Notes: generated by a model from the sequence alone, not told the origin. Positions 1 to 8,157 are shown, numbered from the stretch's first letter. The stretch is DNA of 40,597 nucleotides from Roseiarcus sp037446355 (GCA_037446355.1 JBBIIT010000032.1:1-40597); one strand, 5' to 3'. Numbers and translations are program-made.

Positions 1-326
1 ATCGTCTTCCAGTTGGTCAGCGTGCCGCCGAGCCAGCGCGAATTGACGAAATACTGCGCGCAGCGCTTGGCCGCCGCGGAAACCTCGTCGGCCGCCTGGC
101 GCTTGGTGCCCACGAACAGCACGCGCCCGCCCTTGGCGACCGAGTCCGAGACGGTCTTCAGCGCTTGGTGCAGCAACGGCACCGTCTGGGCGAGGTCGAT
201 GATGTGAATGGAATTGCGGGCGCCGTAGATATAGGGCGCCATTTTGGGGTTCCAGCGATGCGACTGGTGGCCGAAATGCGCCCCCGATTCCAGGAGTTGG
301 CGCATGGTGAAGTCAGGCAGAGACAC
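1..326 (-). CDS. rpsB: 30S ribosomal protein S2 (5' part, runs off the window)
   Basis: This is the N-terminal 108 codons of ribosomal protein S2, a structural protein of the small subunit near the S1 docking region. The translation opens with MSLPDFTMRQLLESGAHFGH and continues with RWNPKMAPYIYG and NSRWLGGTLTNW, all standard S2 blocks. The start is GTG at 326-324. It is preceded on the minus strand by GGAAAGGAA, a good ribosome binding site, and Met-8 is too deep to be the start. The rest of the gene, and tsf if the usual order holds, lies left of position 1. A sigma-70-like promoter sits about 110 nt upstream, leaving a leader long enough for the S2 autoregulation known in some bacteria. 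No leader fold was verified here. Confidence 0.97.
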   Translation of the reverse strand, partial: MSLPDFTMRQLLESGAHFGHQSHRWNPKMAPYIYGARNSIHIIDLAQTVPLLHQALKTVSDSVAKGGRVLFVGTKRQAADEVSAAAKRCAQYFVNSRWLGGTLTNWKT

Positions 327-441
327 TGCGTATTTCCTTTCCGGTTATACCTCGGCGGATCATTGCGGCGGGGAAAACCCCGTCACCGGAACGAACCCTT
401 GAAGCAGGGCGCGCGAAAATCCGCCTGTGGAATGGTCGCGC

Positions 442-469
442 GTATAGAGTAGGGCGGTGGGAAAAGCAA
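442..469 (-). promoter_or_regulatory. Predicted sigma-70 promoter of rpsB
   Basis: On the minus strand TTGCTT (469-464), 16 bp and CTATAC (447-442) resemble the alphaproteobacterial housekeeping consensus. Transcription would start near 435, about 110 nt before the rpsB GTG. The rest of 327-589 holds no gene I can support. Confidence 0.5.
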
Positions 470-589
470 GCGCCAGCGCCGTCAGGTGAAGGTCGGTTTA
501 GATTTGCGCTTCGCGCCCTCGTCGGTCACACCCGACCTCAGCCGCGCTCACCAAAAGCAGACACCAGCGTGAAAGGGGGCGACTCAAGA

Positions 590-1279
590 ATGCGAGGGGC
601 GCTGGACGATGAATTGGCGGCTCGTCATCATGTCGGGATGCTCGATCACAAAGGATTGCCGGTACTTGAATTTGCGACGCAGCCGCTGTGGGACACGTGG
701 CTCGAAAGGCATGCCGGCGACGTTGCCGGCATATGGCTAAAATTAGCAAAGCAATCATCGCGCGAAACGTCGGTGCGTAAAGCGGAGGCGGTCGAAACAG
801 CGCTCGCCCACGGTTGGATTGATGGTCAGCTTGATAAATTTGACGAGCAGCACTGGCTTGTGCGCTTCACGCCTCGCGGCCCGAAAAGCAAATGGTCGCA
901 GATCAATCGCGATTGCGCCAGCCGCTTGATCGCGGACGGGCGCATGACGGCGCGCGGATTGGCCGAAGTGGAAAAAGCGAAACAGGATGGGCGGTGGGCT
1001 GCGGCATACGCTCCTCAAAGCTCCGCTGTCGCGCCAGCGGATTTGGAAAGCGCGCTTGCGAACCATCCCAGCGCGGCGGAATTTTTCAAGACCCTGAGCG
1101 GCGCCAACCGCTATGCCATCCTTTATCGCATCCACGATGCGAAGACGCCTAAGGCCCGCGCGGCGCGAATTGAGAAATTCGTCGCCATGCTCGCGGCGGG
1201 GCAAACGTTGCACCCGCCGGGCCGCTCTCAGGCCAAAAGTACGCGCGGCAAGGTGAAGGCTCTCCCGCCCGAAAAGTAA
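590..1279 (+). CDS. YdeI/OmpD-associated (OmdA) family protein
   Basis: A soluble protein of about 229 residues in the YdeI/OmdA family. Members have been linked to resistance to cationic peptides and bacteriocins, but the biochemistry is unknown. Family blocks are visible in order: a Trp-rich N-terminus with LWDTWLERH and GIWLKLAK, then AHGWIDGQLDKFD, RFTPRGPKSKWSQIN, MTARGLAEVEKAKQDGRW, and an Ala/Arg-rich C-terminal helical part with AKTPKARAARIEKFVAML. ATG 590 is chosen because GAAAGGGGG lies about 10 nt upstream; an in-frame GTG at 569 would overlap that site, and ATG 638 is a shorter alternative. It stands alone between rpsB and the permease genes. Parts are less GC-rich than the neighbours, which may hint at transfer. 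Confidence 0.85.
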   Translation: MRGALDDELAARHHVGMLDHKGLPVLEFATQPLWDTWLERHAGDVAGIWLKLAKQSSRETSVRKAEAVETALAHGWIDGQLDKFDEQHWLVRFTPRGPKSKWSQINRDCASRLIADGRMTARGLAEVEKAKQDGRWAAAYAPQSSAVAPADLESALANHPSAAEFFKTLSGANRYAILYRIHDAKTPKARAARIEKFVAMLAAGQTLHPPGRSQAKSTRGKVKALPPEK

Positions 1280-1456
1280 GGCCCCGTCGCGTCCGAACGT
1301 CCCCTTCGGCAGTCGAGCCCCGCGATCCGACTTCACGCCCAGTTTGCGCAGGCGCCGGCCTCGGTGCCGCGGACCCCGCGCGAGCTGGCGCCGCCACCGC
1401 GCCAACGCTCGCCTTGCTTCCTCGCGCCCGCAGCGTCATCATTGCGTCATCGGGGC

Positions 1457-2096
1457 GTGGCGACGGAGTGGGGGCGCTTGGCGACATCGTTGGCGAACGA
1501 TCCGCGTGTGCGGGGCTACGCGTATCAGGGCTTGCTCTTGATCGCCCTCGTCGCGTTGATCGGCTTCGCCTGGCGCAACGCGGTCGTCAATATGGAGGCG
1601 CGCGGCATTCCCATGGGCTTCGGCTTCTGGGACGAGATCGCTGGCTTCAACATCAACATGTCGCTGATCGACTACAGCGCGACCTCCACATACGGGCGTG
1701 CGTTCTGGGTCGGACTCGTCAATACGCTGCTGGTCGCGGCGATCTCGATCGCTTTGGCGACGCCGCTCGGCTTCGTCGTCGGCGTCGCCCGCCTGTCGCC
1801 GAACTGGATCGTGGCGAAGATCGCGCTCGTCTATGTCGAACTGATGCGCAACACGCCGCTGCTGCTGCAATTGCTGTTCTGGTACAACGCGGTCCTGAAG
1901 NNNNNNNNNNNNNNNNNNNNNNNNNNNNNNNNNNNNNNNNNNNNNNNNNNNNNNNNNNNNNNNNNNNNNNNNNNNNNNNNNNNNNNNNNNNNNNNNNNNN
2001 ATGGGGATCACGATGGGCGTTTATCTCGCGATCTCGCTCCTGATCGCGCTCGCGCTGAACGGCTTCAACGAGCGCATGGCGCTGAAGGAGCGCTGA
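1457..2096 (+). CDS. aapQ: Amino-acid ABC transporter permease, AapQ-like (interrupted by assembly gap)
   Basis: An inner-membrane permease of the general L-amino-acid ABC transporter (Aap/Bzt type). Before the gap the protein has the N-terminal membrane segment and the loop ARGIPMGFGFW followed by DYSATSTYGRAFWVGLVNT, typical of AapQ. It then has LMRNTPLLLQLLFWYN, which begins the conserved permease core. After the gap only the last 31 residues remain, ending NGFNERMALKER. AapQ proteins are about 400 aa, so roughly 180 residues are hidden although only 100 N are shown. The reading frames on the two sides differ, as expected for a gap of arbitrary length. The start is uncertain: GTG 1457 gives the family-like N-terminus, and ATG 1364 is possible. 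Its TGA overlaps the ATG of the next permease. Confidence 0.85.
1901..2000. other. Assembly gap (100 N)
   Basis: Exactly 100 unknown bases inside the AapQ-like gene. The AapQ family length implies several hundred missing bases, so the run is a placeholder. The frame change across it should not be read as a frameshift. Confidence 0.95.
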
Positions 2097-3223
2097 TGGA
2101 GGCCATCGCCTACGTTCGCTCCGCTTCCGAGCCGCGATTGGCGCCGCCGCTGTTCGCGCGCGGGGCCTTCGCCTGGGCGCGCGCCAATCTGTTTTCGTCG
2201 GCAGGATCGTCGATCGCGACGCTTGCGCTGGCCGCGCTCGCGCTCTGGTTGATCCCACCGCTGATCGAATGGGCGACGATCAAAGCGATCTGGAGCGCGC
2301 CCGACGGGGCGCTGTGCCGCGAACATCAGGACGGAGCCTGCTGGGCCTTCATCTCCCAAAAGCTCGGCTATCTAAGTTACGGCTCCTATCCCGAAGCCGA
2401 ACGATGGCGGGTCGTCGTGACCGAGGCGACGGGCGCCGCGTTGATCGTCTGGTTGTTGTGGCCGGGCGCGCCGCGTCGCGATCTCGGCGCCATGCTGTTC
2501 TTCGTCGTTTATCCGATCGGCGCGTTCCTGCTGCTCAGCGGCGCGCCGATGCTCGGCCTGCCGCGGGTCGATACGCTGCTCTGGGGCGGCGTGTTCGTTT
2601 CGCTGGTCACCGCGCTGGTCGGCATCGTCTTTTCGCTGCCGCTCGGCGTGCTGCTGGCGCTCGGGCGCCGCTCGCAACTGCCGTTGGTGAGACTTGCGAG
2701 CGTCCTCTTCATCGAGTTCGTGCGCGGCGTGCCGTTCATCACTGTGCTGTTCATGGCCAACAACATGCTGCCGTTGTTCCTGCCGCCGGGCTGGGAGCCG
2801 GATCGTTTCTTGCGCCCGCTCGTCGGCATGGCGCTGTTCTCGGCCGCCTATATGGCCGAGGAGGTGCGGGGCGGCCTGCAAACGCTGAACAAGGGCCAGT
2901 ACGAGGGGGCGCAGGCGCTGGGGCTCAACTACGCGCTGATGATGCGGCTGGTCGTCTTGCCGCAGGCGCTTGTCTTGGTCATTCCGGGCATCGTCAACAA
3001 TTTCATCGGCCTCTTCAAGGATACGACATTGGTCGCCATTGTCGGCGTCAACGATTTTCTCGCCGCCATGGACAATGCGTTCAAGGATACGGTCTGGAGC
3101 GGCCCGACCATTCTTCCGACCGGCTACGCATTCGCCGCGGCGTTCTATTTCGTCTTTTGTTATGCGATGTCGCGCTATTCTGCGGATGTCGAGCGCCGGC
3201 TGGCGGTCGGGCGCAAGCGATAG
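2096..3223 (+). CDS. aapM: Amino-acid ABC transporter permease, AapM-like
   Basis: The second permease of the Aap/Bzt-type general amino-acid importer, 375 aa. It begins with an amphipathic N-terminus, a first membrane helix near residues 40-58, and a periplasmic loop with paired cysteines (CREHQDGACW). The core holds the EAA-like cytoplasmic loop, seen as GQYEGAQALGLNYALMMRLV, which contacts the ATPase. The conserved LFKDTTLVAIVG follows it. The ATG overlaps the aapQ stop (TGATG), so the two are translationally coupled. The operon normally also encodes a periplasmic binding protein (AapJ) and an ATPase (AapP). Neither is present here: upstream is a YdeI-like gene and downstream a convergent hypothetical gene. 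These permeases must borrow partners encoded elsewhere, or be non-functional. Confidence 0.92.
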   Translation: MEAIAYVRSASEPRLAPPLFARGAFAWARANLFSSAGSSIATLALAALALWLIPPLIEWATIKAIWSAPDGALCREHQDGACWAFISQKLGYLSYGSYPEAERWRVVVTEATGAALIVWLLWPGAPRRDLGAMLFFVVYPIGAFLLLSGAPMLGLPRVDTLLWGGVFVSLVTALVGIVFSLPLGVLLALGRRSQLPLVRLASVLFIEFVRGVPFITVLFMANNMLPLFLPPGWEPDRFLRPLVGMALFSAAYMAEEVRGGLQTLNKGQYEGAQALGLNYALMMRLVVLPQALVLVIPGIVNNFIGLFKDTTLVAIVGVNDFLAAMDNAFKDTVWSGPTILPTGYAFAAAFYFVFCYAMSRYSADVERRLAVGRKR

Positions 3224-3227
3224 CGCG

Positions 3228-3866
3228 CTACTGGCGCTTCCGCACGGCTTTGGCGGCCGCCTTCGCCGTCTCCGCTCGCGCGGCGCGCGTCGTCAGCGCC
3301 TTGGCCAGACGCTTACGCAGCGCCGTTTCCGCGTGCGCAGGATGGGCGGGGTCAGCGGCGGCGGCGAGCATACGCCGCATCAGGTCGTAATCGTGTTCGT
3401 CGCGATAGGGCTTGAGGTCGAGGTCGGCCGGCAATTTGGTCAGCCGCTCGTCGCCCATGCGCTTGACGAACTTCTGCATGAAGCGGTCGTAGGCGCGCCA
3501 GGAAACGCCGTCCGCGCGCACGGCCGCCTCCTCGGCGCGGGTCGCGATCTGATGCGCGTGCTGATAATGCAGTCCGAGCTGGTCGATCAGCGTCTTCTCG
3601 ACTTCTTCGTGCAGCAGCAAATAACGGTCGACGCCGATTTCGCGGCCGCGATACGAAAATCGCGGCGGCAAGTGACGGTCGATGTAGATGCGCCTGCCGT
3701 CGTTGGAATAGCCGGCGAGATAGGGAATGTCATGATCGCGGTCGATGGTTCCGACGCGCTTCTCGATGGCGTCGATAGCGCGATCGAGCATCAGGCCGGA
3801 AACGTAAGTGTCGGGGATGCGCAACTTCTCGTGCGCGCCGATCGGATGGCAGCAATTCTCTGGCAT
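3228..3866 (-). CDS. Conserved hypothetical protein with HE..E / HxxxH-like helix
   Basis: A 212-aa soluble protein that I cannot assign to a named family. It starts MPENCCHPIGAHEKLRIPD. A middle block reads DIPYLAGYSNDGRRIYIDRH and is followed by LLLHEEVEKTLIDQ and HYQHAHQIATRAEE. The cluster of His and Glu on predicted helices resembles a metal-binding or zincin-like arrangement. The C-terminal third is Ala/Arg/Lys-rich (AETAKAAAKAVRKRQ) and may bind nucleic acid. ATG 3866 is preferred because GGGGGGC lies directly upstream; a GTG at 3878 would overlap that site. It converges on aapM with 4 bp between the stops. Confidence 0.7.
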   Translation of the reverse strand: MPENCCHPIGAHEKLRIPDTYVSGLMLDRAIDAIEKRVGTIDRDHDIPYLAGYSNDGRRIYIDRHLPPRFSYRGREIGVDRYLLLHEEVEKTLIDQLGLHYQHAHQIATRAEEAAVRADGVSWRAYDRFMQKFVKRMGDERLTKLPADLDLKPYRDEHDYDLMRRMLAAAADPAHPAHAETALRKRLAKALTTRAARAETAKAAAKAVRKRQ

Positions 3867-3881
3867 CGCGCCCCCCACATG

Positions 3882-3916
3882 AAAACGCCGCTTCGTCCTC
3901 GCGGGCGAAGCGGCGT
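3882..3916 (-). terminator. Intrinsic terminator downstream of the PsiF-like gene
   Basis: A perfect 11-bp inverted repeat, ACGCCGCTTCG (3885-3895) and CGAAGCGGCGT (3906-3916), with a 10-nt loop. On the minus strand a short T run follows (GTTTTC). It lies about 28 nt past the stop of the gene ending at 3944 and just ahead of the next leftward gene. Confidence 0.75.
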
Positions 3917-3943
3917 CATTTGTCCAAGTGGACCTTCGGCCGC

Positions 3944-4477
3944 TTACTTCGGCTGTTCGCCCTTGGCGGCGACATTGCCAGCCGCGTTGGCGTCAGCCTG
4001 GCACATGTAGGCGCCATGCTTCGTCGTGCCGTAGCTCTTGTGGCCGGAGAAGTGGTACTTGTGCGACTTCGTGTTGACCCAGACGACGGTGTCGGTCGGA
4101 CACTTGGCTTTCGCCTCGCTCTCGCTGGCGAATTCGCCGGCGCCCGACGGGGCGGCCATCTTCTTCGGTGCGGGCTTCATCGGCGTCGCGGCAGGAGCCG
4201 GGGCGGCGGCCGGGGCAGGGGCCGGAGCGGCGGCGGCCGGAGCTGCGGCGGCAGGAGCTGCCGCGGGCGCGGCGGCGCCGGATTTCTGCGCCTTGCAGCC
4301 CTTCAGGAATTCCTGCCAGGTCTGGCCGTTAGTGGTTCCGGCGGCCTTGGCGGCCTTCCAGTCGGCGCCGCACTGCTTCATCACGCTTTCCGCGTTGGCC
4401 GCGCCGACCGAGCCCAAGCTGACCAGTCCGGCGACGAGAAGCGCCGACAAAGTTGCTCCGATGGACAATTTCATCAT
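3944..4477 (-). CDS. Secreted PsiF-like protein with Ala/Pro-rich linker
   Basis: An exported protein of about 177 aa. A signal peptide runs through residue 30 or so (LSALLVAGLVSLGSVGAANA). A short Cys-containing domain follows (MKQCGADWKAAKAAG, WQEFLKGCKAQ) that resembles PsiF-type repeats. Then comes a linker of about 40 residues made almost only of Ala and Pro. The C-terminal domain has two Cys (KCPTDTVVWVN and YMCQADA) around a His/Tyr-rich core, YHFSGHKSYG. Similar C-terminal modules are common in alphaproteobacterial secreted proteins of unknown role. The start at 4477 is set by AAGGGA six bases upstream; 4492 would place that site inside the gene, and 4474 is also possible. A strong terminator follows the stop. 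Confidence 0.8.
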   Translation of the reverse strand: MMKLSIGATLSALLVAGLVSLGSVGAANAESVMKQCGADWKAAKAAGTTNGQTWQEFLKGCKAQKSGAAAPAAAPAAAAPAAAAPAPAPAAAPAPAATPMKPAPKKMAAPSGAGEFASESEAKAKCPTDTVVWVNTKSHKYHFSGHKSYGTTKHGAYMCQADANAAGNVAAKGEQPK

Positions 4478-4577
4478 GGTAAGTCCCTTCAAAATTCGCT
4501 CTGCCCGCCACAGCTCGGCCCAGCGCCAGAGTCTTCGCCAATCGCCGCGATTCGCCGCGGCTGCGCTTTCATTGGCC

Positions 4578-5219
4578 TCACGCCGCTGAACTGCGAATGA
4601 ACAGATTCTTGAACTTCTTGAATTTGGTCGAGAACTGGTGGCGCCGCTGCTCGTGGTCGACCACGTCCTGCGACGTCACCCAATTGAGCTGGATCGCGCG
4701 CCGTGGGCCCGACGTCGATTTGTGGCCATGCCAGGAATTGTCGGCGCGCTTGAAGACCAGCAGCGTGCCGCCGTAGGGCGGCACCTCGGCGACGTAATCT
4801 TCGAGATTTTCGGGCGAGCGCAGCAGCCGAAGGCGTCCGGCGTCCGCCTCCCAACGTTCATTCATGTAGAGCAGCACCGTGATGATTTTGCTCTCGGAAT
4901 CGGTGTGGATCGCGCCGTCCTTCTCGCGCACGAAGCCGCGCACGGTGTACATGGTCGGCCGGCCCGTGAGATCGACGCCGAACTTGCGCTCGATCGCCTC
5001 CTGGAACGCGGGGCCGCGCAGTTCGTCGATCAAAGCCTTGAAATTGCCGTGGATCGAAAGCTCGGCGGGAGGATGCGATCCTGGTCCCGGCACTTTCGGA
5101 TAGTCCTTCAAGACGTCGGGGAATTTATCGGCTTTCAGGAAGTCCGGGACGACTATGTAGTCGAACGGGTCACGCTCAAGCGGCGTTCGCTCAAGCGCGT
5201 CGAAATCGCAATAGCTCAT
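4578..5219 (-). CDS. 2-oxoglutarate/Fe(II)-dependent oxygenase family protein
   Basis: A 213-aa cytoplasmic protein with the 2OG-Fe(II) dioxygenase signature. The first two iron ligands are His105 and Asp107 (AIHTDSES). The distal His is in SWHGHKS (His164 or His166). An Arg downstream (GPRRAIQLNW) would bind 2-oxoglutarate. Between them, ITVLLYMNERW and EVPPYGGTLLVF fit the jelly-roll core. The substrate cannot be told. GAGGAG lies 7 nt before ATG 5219. About 100 nt separate it from the CcdA-like gene upstream, and it is in the same leftward orientation as its neighbours. Confidence 0.82.
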   Translation of the reverse strand: MSYCDFDALERTPLERDPFDYIVVPDFLKADKFPDVLKDYPKVPGPGSHPPAELSIHGNFKALIDELRGPAFQEAIERKFGVDLTGRPTMYTVRGFVREKDGAIHTDSESKIITVLLYMNERWEADAGRLRLLRSPENLEDYVAEVPPYGGTLLVFKRADNSWHGHKSTSGPRRAIQLNWVTSQDVVDHEQRRHQFSTKFKKFKNLFIRSSAA

Positions 5220-5327
5220 CGAGCGCTCCTCAGCGGCGCCGGAGCGGGCCGGTCGCCTGGGTTCCCCGAGGCATAGCAGAGGCCGGGCGCGACGCCAAGA
5301 TTGCGGGGCGCCCGGCGTTTCGCGGCT

Positions 5328-6047
5328 TCAGAACTGCGTCGTCAGGCGGGTCAGCCAATCCGGCGATAGGTTGACGAGCAGGGTCTCCAAGCTGCGGTCC
5401 GTGCCCGTGAGGGCGGCGATTCCCGATACGAGCAGTAAGACCCCCAGCCCCTTCTTGAGCGCGCCGCCCGCGCCTATCAGCCGGCCGCGCCACGCCAAGA
5501 GCGCTTCGCGCGAAAGTGAGCCGATCAAAAGGAGCGGCGCCGCCGCGCCGAGGCCGAACAGCAGCATGGTTGCGCCGACATGTCCGAGATCGCGCCCCTG
5601 CGCCGCGAGCGCGCTGGCGGCGCCGAGCGTCGGGCCCGTACAGGGGCTCCAAAGCGCGCCGAGCAGCAGTCCGACCACGAACTGCCCGCCAAGGCCGCGC
5701 GGCGCGAACGCGCGCAGGCGTCCATCCGCCCAGGCGCCGACGGGTCCGAGCGCGGCGCTCGCGCGCGCGCCGAGCGCGGGGGCGACGAGCACCGCGCCGA
5801 TAACCGCCAGCAGCCACGCCGACACAGTTCGGAAAGCTTCGCCGTCAAGGCCGATCTCGAAACCAATAACGGCGATGAAGAGGCCAATGGCGGTGAAAGA
5901 CAGCGCCACCCCGCCGGCCAAGGCGACCGGCCCGGCGCGGTGTTCCCCCGCTGCGGTCCCGATCACGATCGGGACCAGCGGCAGCACGCAGGGGCTCAAT
6001 GTCGAAAGCGCGCCCGCCGCCAGCGCGAATCCATATGCCGGGACCAT
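5328..6047 (-). CDS. CcdA/DsbD-like membrane thiol-disulfide transporter
   Basis: A polytopic inner-membrane protein of 239 aa related to CcdA and the central domain of DsbD, which carry electrons from cytoplasmic thioredoxin to the periplasm. The two redox motifs are intact: SPCVLPLVP with Cys20 in helix 1 and SPCTGPTLG with Cys136 in helix 4. About six hydrophobic segments are visible. The gene begins 4 bp after the stop of a periplasmic thioredoxin-like gene, so the two are surely co-transcribed, and the thioredoxin-like protein is its likely acceptor. No cytochrome c maturation genes are nearby, so the role could be maturation or oxidative repair. Confidence 0.9.
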   Translation of the reverse strand: MVPAYGFALAAGALSTLSPCVLPLVPIVIGTAAGEHRAGPVALAGGVALSFTAIGLFIAVIGFEIGLDGEAFRTVSAWLLAVIGAVLVAPALGARASAALGPVGAWADGRLRAFAPRGLGGQFVVGLLLGALWSPCTGPTLGAASALAAQGRDLGHVGATMLLFGLGAAAPLLLIGSLSREALLAWRGRLIGAGGALKKGLGVLLLVSGIAALTGTDRSLETLLVNLSPDWLTRLTTQF

Positions 6048-6051
6048 CGGC

Positions 6052-6444
6052 TCAAAATGCCTTGACGAGCAGCGCGTCGATCGCGCCGGGGTCGGTCTCG
6101 CCCACGGCGCGGTCGATCTCTTTCGCGCCTTTGAACACGATCAGCGTACTCTGCGAACGCGCCTTGAACGCGGCGACGATTGGCTTCTGCGCGTCGAAAT
6201 CGACGTCGAAAACGACGAGTTCCTTGAATTGCGCTTCGCTCTCGAGTTGCGACAGAACGGTCTTTTGCGCGCGGCAGGTCGGGCACCAGCCCGCGGTAAT
6301 GTGAACCAAGATGGACTTGTCCGCCTTCTGCGCGGCGGTGAAAGCCTCCGGCGTGAAGGCGAGAGGCTCCGCGGCCCGCGCCGGCAGGGCGAACGCGGCC
6401 AGGGTGGCGGCGACGATTGCGAACATACTGCGGCGAGTGAACAT
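6052..6444 (-). CDS. Periplasmic thioredoxin-like protein
   Basis: A 130-aa exported thioredoxin-fold protein. The signal peptide covers about the first 25 residues (RRSMFAIVAATLAAF, then PARA-A). The active site WCPTC (Cys54 and Cys57) follows HITAG, and a downstream FKGAKEIDRAVG block resembles the end of the fold. The usual cis-Pro is not obvious: the stretch reads ARSQSTLIVF. GGAGG lies 4 nt before ATG 6444. It is the first gene of a two-gene operon with the CcdA-like gene, so it probably receives electrons from that protein. Confidence 0.88.
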   Translation of the reverse strand: MFTRRSMFAIVAATLAAFALPARAAEPLAFTPEAFTAAQKADKSILVHITAGWCPTCRAQKTVLSQLESEAQFKELVVFDVDFDAQKPIVAAFKARSQSTLIVFKGAKEIDRAVGETDPGAIDALLVKAF

Positions 6445-6507
6445 GCGGCCTCCAATCGCCTCGGGCGCCGAGGCTTCGACGCCCTTTCGCGGCCGGAACC
6501 TTGTTCG

Positions 6508-8055
6508 TTACATCGCGCCGAGCCGCTCGCGGGCGGCGCTCGCGAGGGTGGAAAGCTCGACCGAAGCGTCGAGCCGCGCCCAACCTTTCTCGTTCAGAGG
6601 TTCGGCCGCCTGCCGGGCGACGACGTCCGCGTCGGCGTCCGAAGCGTCGCGCGAGCGCCGTTCCACCCGCTGAGTTCGCTGGCCGAGCGGCGCTTCGAGC
6701 CACAGGCCGATAAACTTGGCGCCCGCCGCCTCGCCGATCCGCCGCGTCGCCTCGCGCTCGGCGGCGTGGGCGTGAACGGCGTCGACAATGACGCTCTGGC
6801 CCGCTTGCAGCGCCAGCGCGGCCTTGTGTTCCATGCGCGCGTAGGTCTCGCGCGACGCCTCTGCGGAATAGGCGCGCTCGCTCAGCTTCGCGGTCTCCTC
6901 GACGCCGAACAGATGTTTGCGCTCGACGTCGCTACGTAGCCAGACGGCGCCCGGCGCCCGGCCGAGCCGAGGCGCGAGCAGAGCCGCGAGACTGCTCTTG
7001 CCGGTCCCTGAAAGCCCGCCGACCGCGATGAGGCGCGCGGGGGCGGGCGCCAGAAACGCTCGGGCGAACTCAAAATAACGCTTCGCGCCGTCGCGAGTGC
7101 GGCCGAGCGTGTCCCCGGAGAGGTGCGGCAGGTTCGCCGCCTCGACCTTGGCGCGGATCGCCGCACGCAGGCTGAGAAAAAATGGCAGCGCCGCAAGCCC
7201 CGAATAAGCGTCCTCGCCGCTGCGCGAGAGATAAGCGTTCATCAGCAGGTTGGCTTCGCCGACAAGTCCGCGCTCCCAGAGGTCCATTAGCGCGAAGGCG
7301 AGATCATAAAGGATGTCGCCGGTGGCGATCGCCTCGTCGAATTCGATCGCGTCGAACGGCGTCGGCTCGCCATCGATTAGAACAATATTGCGCAGATGAA
7401 GATCGCCGTGACAGCGCCGCACGAGCCCTTGCCCGCCGCGCGCGATGAGGAGAGGCCGCGCCGCCGCCAAGGCCGAGCGGGCCTGACGGTCGAGATCGGC
7501 GGCGAGAAGCGGATCGAACAAGTCGGGCTCGCCGGCGAAAGCGGCCCGGTTCTGGTCGAGATAGGCTTCAAGCGAGGCGAGCGAAGGCGCCCCGTCTCGC
7601 GGCGGTGCGCGCTCGTGCATGGCGTGGATCGTCCGCGCGAGGCTTGTCAGCATTTCGCGAGTGAGGCCGCCGCGCTCGGCGATCCTGTCGAGCGTCGCGT
7701 TCTCGTCGAAGCGCCGCATGTGCGTCGCCCAATCGACGATTTCTCCGGCGCCGCCGAACGCGAATTTGCGCCCGTCGAAATTAACGGGGATGACACCGAG
7801 ATAAACGCCGGGCGCACTGTCGCGATTGATCTCGACTTCCCGCTCGCAGGCACGGCGCCTTTTATCCCGCGTAGAGTAGTCGAGGAAGGGCAGGCGGATC
7901 GCCCGCCGGATCTTGTAGGCCTCTTGGCCGGCGAGCAGGACGACCGCGCCTTGCGTCTCGATTCGGGTGATCGGACCTATCGTTCTCGCCAGATTCCCGG
8001 CAAGGGAGGCGAACATCGCCTCCTGCGCAACCGGATCGCGGTCAACCCCACTCAT
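6508..8055 (-). CDS. Bifunctional phosphotransferase (APH-like)/P-loop kinase protein
   Basis: A 515-aa two-domain fusion. The N-terminal part (about 1-330) is an aminoglycoside-phosphotransferase-like kinase with the catalytic loop RRCHGDLHLRNIVL near 212-225 and the metal-binding IEFDEAIATGDILYDLA. The C-terminal part (about 340-515) is an AAA_33/zeta-toxin-like P-loop kinase with GLSGTGKSS at about 347 and the Arg-rich stretch QRTQRVERRSRD. The fusion is common in Proteobacteria but its substrate is unproven; clinical antibiotic resistance should not be assumed. The ATG at 8055 is next to an assembly gap. The duplicated sequence beyond the gap supplies GAGGAAGGG upstream of the same ATG, supporting the start. 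Confidence 0.88.
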   Translation of the reverse strand: MSGVDRDPVAQEAMFASLAGNLARTIGPITRIETQGAVVLLAGQEAYKIRRAIRLPFLDYSTRDKRRRACEREVEINRDSAPGVYLGVIPVNFDGRKFAFGGAGEIVDWATHMRRFDENATLDRIAERGGLTREMLTSLARTIHAMHERAPPRDGAPSLASLEAYLDQNRAAFAGEPDLFDPLLAADLDRQARSALAAARPLLIARGGQGLVRRCHGDLHLRNIVLIDGEPTPFDAIEFDEAIATGDILYDLAFALMDLWERGLVGEANLLMNAYLSRSGEDAYSGLAALPFFLSLRAAIRAKVEAANLPHLSGDTLGRTRDGAKRYFEFARAFLAPAPARLIAVGGLSGTGKSSLAALLAPRLGRAPGAVWLRSDVERKHLFGVEETAKLSERAYSAEASRETYARMEHKAALALQAGQSVIVDAVHAHAAEREATRRIGEAAGAKFIGLWLEAPLGQRTQRVERRSRDASDADADVVARQAAEPLNEKGWARLDASVELSTLASAARERLGAM

Positions 8056-8057
8056 CG
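8003..8057. repeat. Left copy of a 55-bp duplication flanking the gap
   Basis: These 55 bases are identical to 8158-8212, directly across the N run, and hold the first 18 codons of the APH/kinase gene. This is what two contigs ending in the same k-mer look like, so the duplication is most likely an assembly artefact rather than biology. Confidence 0.9.
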
Positions 8058-8157
8058 NNNNNNNNNNNNNNNNNNNNNNNNNNNNNNNNNNNNNNNNNNN
8101 NNNNNNNNNNNNNNNNNNNNNNNNNNNNNNNNNNNNNNNNNNNNNNNNNNNNNNNNN
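8058..8157. other. Assembly gap (100 N), probably artefactual
   Basis: Exactly 100 N between two identical 55-bp ends. Overlapping the ends would remove the gap and restore a normal upstream region for the leftward kinase gene. Confidence 0.93.

Noticed and set aside
1364..3223. A single open frame joining both permeases through the N run
   Set aside because: It exists only because N codons are read as open. The AapQ tail after the gap is in another frame and the second permease has its own ATG at 2096.
4170..4280. Short tandem DNA repeat of GCGGCAGGAGC type
   Set aside because: It encodes the Ala/Pro linker of the PsiF-like protein, so the repetition follows from the protein composition.
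5371..6939. A 522-aa plus-strand open frame
   Set aside because: It is antisense to the CcdA-like, thioredoxin-like and kinase genes, with Ser/Arg/Pro-rich composition and no recognisable domain.
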